Shown piece by piece: positions 17,703 to 27,169 of a stretch of DNA of 64,000 nucleotides. The translations under genes were made by a program, and so were the position numbers. This stretch comes from an uncultured Peptococcaceae bacterium. Lineage in GTDB: Bacteria; Bacillota; Peptococcia; Peptococcales; Peptococcaceae. The DNA lies in assembly GCA_949743265.1 (NCBI GenBank), contig CATJSX010000152.1, positions 1-64,000 of the forward strand, given 5' to 3'. Numbering within the stretch: the first letter of the stretch is position 1; every line of letters begins with the position of its first letter. The notes beneath the pieces were generated by a model that was given only the letters and a program-made list of their open reading frames with translations, had not been told where the DNA came from and did no database searches.

Positions 17703-17978
17703 TTAACGTTCCTCCTTAAACCATTTCTGTTGCAGTAAGTATAAGAGAATGATGCTGCCAATAATACTGCCAAAAGCTAATACAAAAGCACTAATACCAA
17801 TAGCGGCTAAATTGCCAACGATGGTCTCATTGCTGGCAATGCTAACGATTAGGACAAAAATCAACACAAACAAAATAACCGACATTAACTTATCAATAAC
17901 CCGATAAAATATTTTCGGAAGCAAATTAAAAGCGCCGACTACAATGCCTAGCGTCAACGCTATAATAATTGCTGTCAT
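17703..17978 (-). CDS. LysO family transporter, N-terminal part
   Basis: The protein is 91 residues with three hydrophobic segments and corresponds to the N-terminal part of single-chain LysO. The short spacing to the next gene and matching topology imply the two polypeptides assemble in the inner membrane as one lysine exporter. The start ATG lies at 17978; a predicted promoter is about 125 bases upstream. Confidence 0.78.
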   Translation of the reverse strand: MTAIIIALTLGIVVGAFNLLPKIFYRVIDKLMSVILFVLIFVLIVSIASNETIVGNLAAIGISAFVLAFGSIIGSIILLYLLQQKWFKEER

Positions 17979-18104
17979 TTAACCACCCCATTTATTTACA
18001 CCAATTCCAAAGCCTGCAAAAATGCTCACCCTATGGACAAAAAATTTAAAAACAAAAACTCGTCTCATTTCACTTCTCGGACAAGCCTAATGACCAATTA
18101 TCTT

Positions 18105-18134
18105 AGTATACTCTATGAGAATCATTATTGTCCA
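18105..18134 (-). promoter_or_regulatory. Predicted promoter of the lysO pair
   Basis: On the minus strand TGGACA (18134-18129) and TATACT (18110-18105) are separated by 18 bases. A Fur-like 7-1-7 element lies inside the spacer. Confidence 0.5.
18116..18130. promoter_or_regulatory. Fur/PerR-like 7-1-7 operator candidate in the lysO promoter
   Basis: TGAGAATCATTATTG matches the Fur-family consensus TGATAATNATTATCA at 11 of 14 defined positions and sits between the -35 and -10 boxes of the predicted lysO promoter. It could also be read as a weak ARG box. Confidence 0.35.
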
Positions 18135-18260
18135 GAAAAAAAATATCTCATTTCAAAGTTTACACAGCCAAGCAATCTTTTACAAAAAATCTTTATAAAA
18201 CGAAAATTAAGCGTCTAACGACGTTTTCTAACGAATTTATCATAAATGCCAAATTATTAG

Positions 18261-20048
18261 TCAGTGTAATTTCTGCTGACTATTAGCCAGTAACGCTTGA
18301 ATAGCTTCTTCGTCAGGGGTAATATAGATAGTCTTTTGGTTTTCATAGATCACACGTCCCGGTTTTGCACCATTTGGTTTGTGAACAAATTTTTTCAGCG
18401 TATAATCAACTGCTACCTGCGCCGACAACTTACCTTTGCTGAAATAAGCCGCTAAATGCGCTGCTAAATCCATAATTTCTTTAGGAATTTCTCGCTGCTC
18501 TTGATGATTTTTGATAACTACGTGAGAACCAGCAATATCTTTGGCATGAAACCAAACATCGTTATTGCGCGCTATTTTTAAGGTCAGATAATCATTTTGC
18601 ACATTATTTTTACCCACTAAAATTTGAAAGCCATCTTGTTCAACAACCAGCGGCTGATGCGTAGGTTCTTTTTTGGTCTTTTTATGCTGTTTGCTTAACT
18701 TAGCTTTAACGTAACCGCCGTTTTCCAATTCCAGACGAATATCTTGAATATCCTCTAACGTCAATGACTGTGCTAAACTGCTTTTGATACTTTCCAGATA
18801 ATCCAATTCTTCTTTAGTTAGTTGAGCTTGCGCCAACGCCTTTTCAGCACCAATTTTGGCTTTATTATAACGTTTGAAGTAACGCTGTGCATTTTCGTTA
18901 ACTGTCAAATGACCTTCTAAAGGAATCGTCATGGGTTTTTGTTCGGGATCATAAAAATTATTAACGACAGCCTGCGTGCCTTGTTGTAACTGATACAAAT
19001 TAGCCGTCAATAATTCACCCCAAATTTTGTATCGTTCCGCATCAGCACCGTCAGAAACTTTTTCCATTTGCAGCGCCAATTTTTTTTCACAGCGATCAAT
19101 ATGATGATTGATAATGCGTTCTAAATCACTGATTCTTTGCTTGAAACCGTTATCAATCTCTTTGTTGCCAATAAACTCCTCAATTAACTGACTCATAGAC
19201 GGATAGACTTCTGTCGTATACTCTTGAAACTGCATCAACGGAAAAGGCGCAAAAGCAATCACTTTTTGCTGAGCACGAATAATGGTTGGTGTGTATTGTT
19301 GATTGATTATTAGCTCCTTCAGCCATTTTAGCTGTTGATAAATGGTGATGTAATCGTAATCACCTAAAAACTCACTGCGTCCTTCTGGATCAAGATTGCT
19401 CCGATAAATGATTTCGGTAGCAGTCTGTGGACCAAAGCCAGACAAAGAAGCAAGTAAAATTTTTTTCAGCGGCAAAGCGCTAGATGAACGCAAAAAGCAC
19501 TGCGCTAGTTCTTCTTCGCTAATTTTATCAAAAGCCAGTTTTTCTTGAGGCGGCGGCGCTATATAAGTTAAACCCGGTAAAATTTGACGATATTGACTTT
19601 TATCAATACTTAATCGTTTCATGCTATCTAAAATCACTTGATTGTTGGGATTGATTAAAATTAAATTGGAATGTTTGCCCATAAATTCTCCAATGAGCAA
19701 ACGTGTCGTTTTTTCTCCCAATTCATCATAGCATTCAAAAATAATGTGTACGATACGTTCCCAGCCAACTTGTTCCAATGCAATAACCTTGGCACTCTCT
19801 AAATGTTTACGCAATACCATGCAAAACAGCGGCGGCTGCATAGGGTTAGCTTTAACCGTTTGTGTCAAGCCAAGGCGCGCTGTTTGCGGATGAGCCGATA
19901 GAAGCAGTTTATAATTGGTTCCATTGTTGCGAATGAGCAAAGTAATCGTCGTGGCATCGGGTTGCTGAATTTTGTCAACACGTCCGCCTATAAGTATCTG
20001 AGATAATTCATCCGTTAAAGCGCGAATAGCAATACCATCTAATGACAT
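18261..20048 (-). CDS. rqcH: RqcH/NFACT family ribosome quality control protein (formerly fibronectin-binding A)
   Basis: The protein is 595 residues. An NFACT-N domain (MSLDGIAIRALTDEL, RNNGTNYKLLLSAHP, RKHLESAKV) is followed by helical/coiled-coil middle regions (about 290-440) and a C-terminal NFACT-R domain with KIARNNDVWFHAKDIAGSH. RqcH binds stalled 50S-peptidyl-tRNA complexes and adds alanine tails to mark the nascent chain. ATG at 20048 is preferred over the TTG just upstream because GGAGG spacing is better. The basic KKTKKE linker before NFACT-R is typical. Confidence 0.93.
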   Translation of the reverse strand: MSLDGIAIRALTDELSQILIGGRVDKIQQPDATTITLLIRNNGTNYKLLLSAHPQTARLGLTQTVKANPMQPPLFCMVLRKHLESAKVIALEQVGWERIVHIIFECYDELGEKTTRLLIGEFMGKHSNLILINPNNQVILDSMKRLSIDKSQYRQILPGLTYIAPPPQEKLAFDKISEEELAQCFLRSSSALPLKKILLASLSGFGPQTATEIIYRSNLDPEGRSEFLGDYDYITIYQQLKWLKELIINQQYTPTIIRAQQKVIAFAPFPLMQFQEYTTEVYPSMSQLIEEFIGNKEIDNGFKQRISDLERIINHHIDRCEKKLALQMEKVSDGADAERYKIWGELLTANLYQLQQGTQAVVNNFYDPEQKPMTIPLEGHLTVNENAQRYFKRYNKAKIGAEKALAQAQLTKEELDYLESIKSSLAQSLTLEDIQDIRLELENGGYVKAKLSKQHKKTKKEPTHQPLVVEQDGFQILVGKNNVQNDYLTLKIARNNDVWFHAKDIAGSHVVIKNHQEQREIPKEIMDLAAHLAAYFSKGKLSAQVAVDYTLKKFVHKPNGAKPGRVIYENQKTIYITPDEEAIQALLANSQQKLH

Positions 20049-20098
20049 CAAATCTCCTCCTTTGTTTAATTGCGTTGATAAGCGACAAGATGATGGCT

Positions 20099-20107
20099 AT
20101 TATAACA
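20099..20107 (-). promoter_or_regulatory. Extended -10 promoter of rqcH
   Basis: The minus strand reads TGTTATAAT, a perfect extended -10, about 55 bases upstream of the rqcH start. The -35 region is not convincing. Confidence 0.55.
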
Positions 20108-20209
20108 CAGCTGACATGATTTTGCTATGTTTTGCATAAGAATTAGCAAAACACAGCAAAAGCTTGCCAAAAATTTGAACAGGCTTTGCAAAGGAGCAGG
20201 AGGCGTTCC

Positions 20210-22924
20210 ATGAAAAAGTGGTATAGTGAAATGACAGATGATGCGCTGGCCTATTTGTCCAGCAACAGCCATGATGGATTGAGCGAAGAAGAAGCTCAAT
20301 TAAGATTAAACGAGGTTGGTTTTAATGAATTACAAAAAAAAGTAAAACGTTCCCCGCTAGCATCATTCTTAGCGCAATTTATGGATTTTATGGTTTTGGT
20401 GCTTCTGGCAGCGACGATTATTTCTTTTATTTTAGGCGAAATCGCCGATGGTATCACGATTTTAGCCATCGTTATCATCAATGCTATTTTAGGTTTTATC
20501 CAAGAATACCGCGCCGAAAAATCCATCGAAGCTTTAAAAGATATCACCGCGCCGGAAGCGACTGTTATTCGCCAAGGAGTAGAAAGAAAAATCATTGCCA
20601 AAAACTTGGTTCCCGGCGATATTGTACATATCACAGCTGGTGATATTGTCCCAGCAGATTTGCGGCTTTTAGAAGCGGCAAATCTGGAAATTCAAGAAGC
20701 GACACTAACCGGTGAATCAGAAGCGGTACGCAAAGACAGTCAAACCATTTATGAAACTGACTGCGCTATTGGCGATCGCAAAAACATGGCTTATATGGGA
20801 ACGGTAGTCGTTAAAGGACAAGGTTATGGTTTGGTTGTCGATACAGGTATGGAAACAGAAATGGGAAAAATAGCTGGTTTGATTCAGCATGCCGAAGAAG
20901 GACAAACGCCTTTGCAACAACGTTTAGCGCAGTTAGGTAAATATTTGGTGTTTTTTTGCTTACTAATTGTTGCTGTTGTTGTAGTGACAGGAATTTGGCG
21001 TGGTGAAGAACCGTATCAAATGTTTCTAGTTGGCGTCAGTTTAGCTGTCGCCGCCATTCCTGAAGGTTTGCCAGCCATAGTAACAGTAGCACTGGCCGTT
21101 GGTGTCCAACGTATGTTAAAAGAACGTGCTATTGTGCGACGATTGCCGGCAGTAGAAACTTTAGGTTGTGCTACGGTAATTTGCTCGGATAAAACGGGAA
21201 CATTAACACAAAACGCCATGACGGTTCGAGAAATTTATGTGGATCAAACAGTTTATGAAGTAACCGGACAAGGCTATCATTTAGAAGGCGATATTTCTTC
21301 CGAAGTCAAAGGCGATATGGCGGCAGTACAAATGCTTTTAAAATGTGCCGCTCTCTGCAATAATGCGCAGTTAATTAAAAATGGGCGCAAAGGCTTGGAA
21401 GGCGCTAGAGGTTATCAATTATTGGGCGAACCAACAGAAGGCGCTTTAGCAGTAGCGGCTGCTAAAGCTGGCATTTGGCGGGATGGCATTGAGAAAAATT
21501 CACCGCGCCTTTATGAAATTCCTTTCGATTCAGCGCGTAAGAAAATGAGCGTCGTTTATCAAGAAGGACGTCACGATCGAGTTTATGCCAAAGGAGCGCC
21601 AGACATTTTGCTAAACGACTGCCGCTATGTGCTTTGGCGGGGAAATATTGTGCCGCTTACCAGTGAAATTAAACAGCAAATTATGACGCATTATGATGAT
21701 ATGGCTGGAAGAGCTTTGCGTGTGCTGGGCTTTGCTGTCAAAGAAATCTTACCACAAAAAGATTTATCTCGCTTGGAAGGAGAGCTGGAAAAAGATCTAG
21801 TTTTTCTAGGGCTTTGCGGTATGATTGATCCGCCTCGTGAAGAAGTTTTGCCAGCAGTATGGCAGTGTCATCAAGCAGGCATCAAAGTTATGATGATCAC
21901 TGGCGACTATCAAGAAACGGCACAAGCTATTGCCGCTGATTTGGGAATTTATCGCAAAGGAGATTTAGTTTTAAGCGGCGCTGAATTAGATAATATGGAT
22001 GATAAAAAGTTGTCCCGCATCATTGAAAAAGTTTCAGTTTTTGCCCGCGTATCGCCTGAACATAAGTTGCGCATCGTTAAAATTTTGAAAAATAAAGGTC
22101 ACGTCGTTGCCATGACTGGCGACGGCATCAACGACGCGCCAGCCATAAAAGAAGCAGATATCGGCGTCGCTATGGGCAAAACCGGCACAGATGTAACCAA
22201 AGAAGCTTCAGCTATGATTCTCAGCGACGATAATTTTTCTACCATTGTTTCAGCTATACGAGAAGGACGCGGTATTTACGATAATATTCGCAAATTTATT
22301 CGCTATTTGCTTTCTTGCAATGTCGGAGAAGTCCTAACGATGTTTTTTGCTTCTTTGATGGGTTTACCTATTCCTCTATTGCCCATTCAAATTTTATGGG
22401 TTAATTTAGTAACCGATGGTCTACCGGCTATGGCATTGAGCGTGGATCCTATTGCGAAAGATGTTATGGAACGCCAGCCCCGCTCGTCGAAAGAAAGCGT
22501 TTTTGCACATGGATTAGCGTATAAAATTGCCCTGCGCGGAATGTTAATTGGCGGCGGCACATTGGTAGCATATATCTTAGGATATTATTTCAGCGACGGC
22601 TCGCTAGCTACAGCACGAACCATGGCGTTTACAACACTGGTCTTCTCTCAACTATTTCACGTTTTTGACTGCCGTTCAGAACATTTTTCAATTTTTGAAG
22701 TGGGCTTATTGAGTAATCGTTTTTTATTAGCGGCCGTAAGTTGCTCGGTACTAATGCAATTGGCGGTTATTTATATCGTACCTTTGCAAAATGTTTTTCA
22801 AACCACTGCTTTAAACAGTTTTTACTGGCTGATCATTTTAATTATTTCCGGCGGCATGACTATACTTTTTGCATTGTATCGAAAAATATGCGCATTGAGT
22901 GCTTTGTGCCGGAAAATATCATAG
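20210..22924 (+). CDS. Calcium-translocating P-type ATPase (SERCA/PMR1 type)
   Basis: The protein is 904 residues, type IIA P-type ATPase. The phosphorylated Asp is D327 in SDKTGTLTQN, with the TGES loop (TLTGESEAV) and GDGINDAPA hinge. Ca2+ ligands seen in SERCA are all there: the Glu of PEGLP in M4, Asn and Glu of CNVGEV in M5, and Asn, Thr and Asp of NLVTDGLPA in M6. Ten membrane helices are expected. It pumps Ca2+ out of the cytoplasm. GGAGG precedes the ATG at 20210; the earlier in-frame ATG at 20186 has no such site. dapF follows after 53 bases with its own promoter candidate. Confidence 0.93.
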   Translation: MKKWYSEMTDDALAYLSSNSHDGLSEEEAQLRLNEVGFNELQKKVKRSPLASFLAQFMDFMVLVLLAATIISFILGEIADGITILAIVIINAILGFIQEYRAEKSIEALKDITAPEATVIRQGVERKIIAKNLVPGDIVHITAGDIVPADLRLLEAANLEIQEATLTGESEAVRKDSQTIYETDCAIGDRKNMAYMGTVVVKGQGYGLVVDTGMETEMGKIAGLIQHAEEGQTPLQQRLAQLGKYLVFFCLLIVAVVVVTGIWRGEEPYQMFLVGVSLAVAAIPEGLPAIVTVALAVGVQRMLKERAIVRRLPAVETLGCATVICSDKTGTLTQNAMTVREIYVDQTVYEVTGQGYHLEGDISSEVKGDMAAVQMLLKCAALCNNAQLIKNGRKGLEGARGYQLLGEPTEGALAVAAAKAGIWRDGIEKNSPRLYEIPFDSARKKMSVVYQEGRHDRVYAKGAPDILLNDCRYVLWRGNIVPLTSEIKQQIMTHYDDMAGRALRVLGFAVKEILPQKDLSRLEGELEKDLVFLGLCGMIDPPREEVLPAVWQCHQAGIKVMMITGDYQETAQAIAADLGIYRKGDLVLSGAELDNMDDKKLSRIIEKVSVFARVSPEHKLRIVKILKNKGHVVAMTGDGINDAPAIKEADIGVAMGKTGTDVTKEASAMILSDDNFSTIVSAIREGRGIYDNIRKFIRYLLSCNVGEVLTMFFASLMGLPIPLLPIQILWVNLVTDGLPAMALSVDPIAKDVMERQPRSSKESVFAHGLAYKIALRGMLIGGGTLVAYILGYYFSDGSLATARTMAFTTLVFSQLFHVFDCRSEHFSIFEVGLLSNRFLLAAVSCSVLMQLAVIYIVPLQNVFQTTALNSFYWLIILIISGGMTILFALYRKICALSALCRKIS

Positions 22925-22941
22925 CATTTTTGCGGTTATCG

Positions 22942-22950
22942 TGATATACT
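22942..22950 (+). promoter_or_regulatory. Extended -10 promoter candidate for dapF
   Basis: TGATATACT (TGn plus TATACT) lies about 28 bases upstream of the dapF ATG and shortly after the ATPase stop codon. Confidence 0.4.
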
Positions 22951-22977
22951 GGCAACAGAAAAGGAGCTGAAGCAGCC

Positions 22978-23820
22978 ATGGAATTTACAAAAATGCATGG
23001 ATTAGGAAATGATTTTGTTGTGATAGATTGTCGTCGTGACAAAGAAACCAATTATTACGAATTAGCCGCCAAAATTTGCGACCGTCATTTTGGCGTAGGC
23101 GCTGATGGTTTAATGGTAGTTTTACCTTCAGAACAAGCCGACTGCCGTATGCGAATTTTTAACAGCGATGGCAGTGAACCTGAAATGTGTGGCAACGGTT
23201 TGCGCTGCTTTGCTCGCTATGTTTATGAAAAAGGAATCGTTTCAACAACAGAAATGACTGTGGAAACTTTAGCAGGCATCATGAAGCCGAAAATTTTATT
23301 TAATCAAGCAGGCGAAATCACTAAAGTCAAAGTCGACATGGGAGAGCCAATTTTAAAGCGCTCGTTAATTCCTATAATTGGTGATGGTGAACACGCAATC
23401 AAGGAAAAAATCGTTATTGATGACCAAATATTTATCATCACGGCAATCAGTATGGGCAATCCTCATTGTGTTATTTTTACCGAAAATGCACAAACTGTAG
23501 ACCTGACTAAATGGGGACCTAAAATTGAGCATAGTGCGTATTTTCCGCAAAAAACCAATGTAGAATTTGTGCAAGTACTCAGCCCCACTGAAATGCGCAT
23601 GCGGGTATGGGAACGAGGCGCTGCTGTTACACTGGCATGCGGCACTGGCGCATGTGCAGCTTTAACAGCAGCAGTTTTAAACGGGTTAACCGAACGAAAT
23701 GCTACTATCCATTTAGACGGCGGCGATCTTGAAATCAGCTGGTCAGAAGATTCTAATCATATTTTTATGACTGGCGCTGCTGAAAATGTTTTTGAAGGCG
23801 TACTGAGTATTTCACGTTAA
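22978..23820 (+). CDS. dapF: Diaminopimelate epimerase
   Basis: The protein is 280 residues and interconverts LL- and meso-diaminopimelate for lysine and peptidoglycan. It has FTKMHGLGNDFVVID at the start, the first catalytic cysteine in EPEMCGNGLRCFA and the second in LACGTGACAAL. AAGGAG is placed 12-14 bases before ATG. Confidence 0.97.
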   Translation: MEFTKMHGLGNDFVVIDCRRDKETNYYELAAKICDRHFGVGADGLMVVLPSEQADCRMRIFNSDGSEPEMCGNGLRCFARYVYEKGIVSTTEMTVETLAGIMKPKILFNQAGEITKVKVDMGEPILKRSLIPIIGDGEHAIKEKIVIDDQIFIITAISMGNPHCVIFTENAQTVDLTKWGPKIEHSAYFPQKTNVEFVQVLSPTEMRMRVWERGAAVTLACGTGACAALTAAVLNGLTERNATIHLDGGDLEISWSEDSNHIFMTGAAENVFEGVLSISR

Positions 23821-23902
23821 ATATTCTCCTAACTCTCAATAGAAAAGCAGGAATCTCAACACAAAGAAACGAATATTCATTTGAGTTAAAGGAGGCGCGC
23901 CA

Positions 23903-24154
23903 ATGGGTGAAAACGGAGATTTAAAAATGTCGGTAGAAATTTACGGAGAAACTTATACTATGAAAGTTTCCGACGATCGTCAGCGAATGATGGAAATTGT
24001 GGAAATGGTAGATAGCATGATGCGACAAATCGGTCAAAATCAGCTGTCTTATAAACATGTAGCTGTTTTGGCAGCGCTTAATATTGCAGAGGAATATTTC
24101 AAATTAAAAGATGATTATCAGTTGTTGATCAACATTTTAGAGGAAGCACATTAA
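23903..24154 (+). CDS. zapA: Cell division protein ZapA
   Basis: The protein is 83 residues. ZapA stabilises FtsZ protofilaments at the Z-ring. The N-terminal VEIYGETYTMKVSDDRQRM strand-helix region and the C-terminal helix with LAALNIAEEYFKLKDDY are typical, and the length matches the Firmicutes form. AAAGGAGG lies directly upstream. The following gene starts 112 bases later. Confidence 0.9.
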   Translation: MGENGDLKMSVEIYGETYTMKVSDDRQRMMEIVEMVDSMMRQIGQNQLSYKHVAVLAALNIAEEYFKLKDDYQLLINILEEAH

Positions 24155-24266
24155 ATCAATCCGTTAAAATTTTTATCATTAAAATATATCGGTTTAGTAT
24201 TTTAATCTTTCGGTTAAGATGATACTATATAGTAGCAGAATATCCCAAAGAAATGGAGAGTTATCA

Positions 24267-25517
24267 ATGTTAAAAGAACAAATCGCATCATTTTTAAAAG
24301 CGCAATCTGTAGAACCGGAAAAATTTCAAGTCGGCGCAGCTTTTGGTCATTTTTTAGTTTATAATACCGATTTAACTGCAGTAAAATACGATGGAGAAGA
24401 CGGCATTGCCAGTTTATTGGAATATATGGAACGTAACGGCTGGGAAGGTATCTACGAAGAAGATGAAATTATCGGCGTTCGCAAAGAAAAAGCCACAGTT
24501 CTCTTAAAATGCGGCGGACAATTGGAATTTCAAATGGCAAAAACTGATCATTTACAAGAAATTGATCAGGCTTATTTGGATTTTATACAAGGATTGTTTG
24601 ACGAATTAAAAGCAAGAAAGCAAATGTTATTATCTATTGGCTATCAACCAGTGAGCAAAGCAGAAGATATACCTGTGGTACCAATGGTCAAATATCAATA
24701 CTTGCAGCAATATTTAGCAGATAATAAAGAAGCCCTAGAATATGAAAAAGCTGCTTCTACAGTTCGCGTTGTGATTGATTATGCACATTCTGACGATTTT
24801 GAACGAAAATTTCGTGTAGCAACTGCTTTGTCACCAGTATTTTCAGCGTTATTTGATAATGTCCCTATGTGGAGTGGCACGTTATACAAAGGTTATGTCG
24901 GTTCCGTAAAACTAAGAAATCATTACGACAAAAAAATCAGCTACATCGGCAACGTAATGAACGAGAATGCAGTTTATAAATTTGACCAATATGCTGATTT
25001 TATTGCCAAAATGCCCGCTGTCGCTGTAAATACCAAGGAAGCTACAGCCTATGTCGGCGCCGCAAGCAATCGTGATGCTTATGAAACTAAAACGATCAAC
25101 AATAATGATATAATTTCTATGCTCAATATGTGCCAAGCTGATGTGCGTGTTACAGAAGAAGGCATTGAATTAAGTATGGTTGACGCACTGCCTTATCCGC
25201 TTAACATGGCTTTTGTTGCTTTGATCAAAGGTCTTTTCTACAATATTGACCAGCTTGCTGCTACTTATGATTTGGTTCAACACTTTAAACAATTTGACAT
25301 CGACGCAGCTAAACTCAATATTGTGGAAAACGGTATGAACACCAAATACGGCGAAGGAACTGTAAGGGAATTAGCAAAAGATTTATTCTTTATGGCAACG
25401 CCAACGCTTTCTCCTCAAGAACAGCATTATATTCAACCGCTGGATGCTATCATTTTTAAAGAAATATGTCCGAAAGACGTTGCGGCAAGACAATTGGAAG
25501 CCATGCTAAACCAATAG
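24267..25517 (+). CDS. GCS2 (glutamate-cysteine ligase) family protein with decayed active site
   Basis: The protein is 416 residues. Overall sequence pattern fits the plant/proteobacterial-type glutamate-cysteine ligase fold (GCS2, EgtA/GshA-like): VGAAFGHF near residue 22, LLKCGGQLE near 79-87, YQYLQQYLADN, then DDFERKFRVATALSPVFSALF. However, the metal-binding ExE of the usual GTEHEKF-type motif is A25 and G27, and the Glu-Pro of LEPGGQ is K81-C82, so it is probably not an active ligase. Start ATG 24267 follows GGAGAG. It lies between zapA and the serine dehydratase genes. The family assignment is by motif order without alignment. Confidence 0.65.
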   Translation: MLKEQIASFLKAQSVEPEKFQVGAAFGHFLVYNTDLTAVKYDGEDGIASLLEYMERNGWEGIYEEDEIIGVRKEKATVLLKCGGQLEFQMAKTDHLQEIDQAYLDFIQGLFDELKARKQMLLSIGYQPVSKAEDIPVVPMVKYQYLQQYLADNKEALEYEKAASTVRVVIDYAHSDDFERKFRVATALSPVFSALFDNVPMWSGTLYKGYVGSVKLRNHYDKKISYIGNVMNENAVYKFDQYADFIAKMPAVAVNTKEATAYVGAASNRDAYETKTINNNDIISMLNMCQADVRVTEEGIELSMVDALPYPLNMAFVALIKGLFYNIDQLAATYDLVQHFKQFDIDAAKLNIVENGMNTKYGEGTVRELAKDLFFMATPTLSPQEQHYIQPLDAIIFKEICPKDVAARQLEAMLNQ

Positions 25518-25522
25518 AACTG

Positions 25523-25561
25523 GGCTGATTGAGAAAAGCATATCCTGTTTTCTCAACAGCC
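25523..25561 (+). terminator. Terminator-like hairpin after the GCS2-like gene
   Basis: GGCTG-TTGAGAAAA (25523-25537) pairs with TTTTCTCAA-AGCC (25548-25561). The downstream tract TAAAATTTTGTT is only moderately T-rich. Confidence 0.55.
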
Positions 25562-25596
25562 TAAAATTTTGTTAAAATAATCAGGAGGTTCATCAG

Positions 25597-26268
25597 TTGA
25601 ATCCATACAGCTGCTTTGATATCATCGGACCGATTATGGTTGGTCCATCAAGTTCTCATACTGCCGGCGCTGTTCGTTTAGGACGTTTAGCTAGAGCCAT
25701 GGCAGACGGCCTGCCACAAGCCGTACGCATTATTCTGCACGGATCTTTTGCGCAAACGTATAAAGGACATGGTACTGATTTAGCAATTCTAGGCGGTATA
25801 TTAGGTTTTGATACTGATGATATCCGTATTCGTCACGCTGACCAATTAGCTCAAGAAGCGGGTTTAGATTTTACAATCGAAACCGATGATTTAGGTGAAA
25901 GCTATCATGCCAATACAGCAAAATTCATCATGATCAATCATTTTGGTTGTGAAGTCACTATGATTGGCTCTTCCCTTGGCGGCGGCAAAGTACTCATCAA
26001 CGAATTGAACGGTTTTCCAGTAGAAATTGAAGGACGCTTGCCAGCTATTGTTAATACGCATTGGGATCAGCCGGGTAGCATTCAGGCAATTACCAGCGTT
26101 TTAGCTAATCATAATATCAATATTGCTTATATGAAAGTCTTTCGTAAAGAAAAGCGAACGGTAGCGTATATGGTCATTGAAACTGACGAAATGGTACCTG
26201 CCGAAGTCGTGGAAAAACTAATGTCGCTTAAAGCTATTGTTGATGTTCGGTTTATTGCGCCAGTATAG
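25597..26268 (+). CDS. sdaAB: L-serine dehydratase, iron-sulfur-dependent, beta subunit
   Basis: The protein is 223 residues. This subunit has the SDH beta domain (SCFDIIGPIMVGPSSSHTAGAVRLG motif, cited in part) and a C-terminal ACT domain (IQAITSVLANHNINIAYMKVFR region), as in two-subunit Firmicutes enzymes that deaminate serine to pyruvate and ammonia. The start is TTG at 25597 with AGGAGG 8 bases upstream. The alpha subunit gene follows after 10 bases. Confidence 0.95.
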   Translation: MNPYSCFDIIGPIMVGPSSSHTAGAVRLGRLARAMADGLPQAVRIILHGSFAQTYKGHGTDLAILGGILGFDTDDIRIRHADQLAQEAGLDFTIETDDLGESYHANTAKFIMINHFGCEVTMIGSSLGGGKVLINELNGFPVEIEGRLPAIVNTHWDQPGSIQAITSVLANHNINIAYMKVFRKEKRTVAYMVIETDEMVPAEVVEKLMSLKAIVDVRFIAPV

Positions 26269-26278
26269 GAGGAAAATC

Positions 26279-27154
26279 ATGGATATCATTTCTATCGAAC
26301 AAATAGTTGCCTTAGCCGAAAAACAGCATCAAACTATTGGGACTATTGCGTTAAAAAATGAATGCGAAAATCAAGAACGACCGGAAACAGAAATCAAAAA
26401 CGATATGCTGAAAAATTATCGCGTCATGAAAGAATCCGTCATACAAGGCATTAAAAATCCGCAACGTTCCAAAGGAAATTTGATTGGCGGTGAAGCGCGC
26501 AAACTATATACATACAGCCAGCAAAAACATCCTTTATCAGGCGCTATGACGGCTGAAACAGTCAGCTTTGCTTTAGCGGTAGCTGAAGTCAACGCCGCTA
26601 TGGGTAAAATTGTGGCGTGCCCTACTGCTGGTTCTTGTGGCATTGTACCAGCAGTTTTTCTTTCTATCCAGAAACAACGTCAGCTAAAAGACGAAGATAT
26701 GGTAATGGGATTATTTACCGCAGCGATTTTCGGTACGGTTATCGCTTATAAAGCTTCCATTGCTGGCGCTGTCTGTGGCTGTCAGGCAGAATGTGGTTCG
26801 GCTGCCGCTATGGCTAGCGCTGCCGCCGTTGAATTAGCTGACGGAACACCCCAACAAGCCGCTCATGCTGCCGCTATGGTAATCAAAAATGTATTGGGGT
26901 TAGTTTGCGATCCAGTAGCTGGTTTGGTAGAAGTCCCTTGCGCCAAACGAAATGCCATGGGCGCTTCTTTAGCTTTGACATGTGCCGATATGGCTTTAGC
27001 AGGTATCGAAAGCGCCATTCCTGTTGATGAAGTAATTATGGCTATGAATGAAGTAGGACACGCACTACCTGCTAGTTTACGTGAAACGGCACGAGGTGGA
27101 CTTGCTATAACACCGACAGCACAAAAACTCAGCGAAAAAATTTTTCATTCCTAA
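26279..27154 (+). CDS. sdaAA: L-serine dehydratase, iron-sulfur-dependent, alpha subunit
   Basis: The protein is 291 residues and carries the [4Fe-4S]-binding catalytic domain. Cysteines are in ACPTAGSCGIVP, CGCQAECGSAAAM, VCDPVAGLVEVPC. ATG at 26279 follows AGGAGG; the longer frame from 26237 overlaps the beta subunit and has no start signals. With sdaAB it supplies pyruvate and ammonia, which links to the nitrogen genes further on only by inference. Confidence 0.95.
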   Translation: MDIISIEQIVALAEKQHQTIGTIALKNECENQERPETEIKNDMLKNYRVMKESVIQGIKNPQRSKGNLIGGEARKLYTYSQQKHPLSGAMTAETVSFALAVAEVNAAMGKIVACPTAGSCGIVPAVFLSIQKQRQLKDEDMVMGLFTAAIFGTVIAYKASIAGAVCGCQAECGSAAAMASAAAVELADGTPQQAAHAAAMVIKNVLGLVCDPVAGLVEVPCAKRNAMGASLALTCADMALAGIESAIPVDEVIMAMNEVGHALPASLRETARGGLAITPTAQKLSEKIFHS

Positions 27155-27169
27155 AGGAGGAAAACTATT

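Noticed and set aside
17098-17978. LysO split as a frameshift artefact
   Set aside because: The downstream gene has its own ribosome-binding site (GGAGG) and start codon, and two-gene LysO loci are known, so a genuine split is more likely than a sequencing error.
18033-18218. Plus-strand open frame of 61 codons in the lysO/rqcH gap
   Set aside because: No ribosome-binding site, and it covers the predicted minus-strand lysO promoter.
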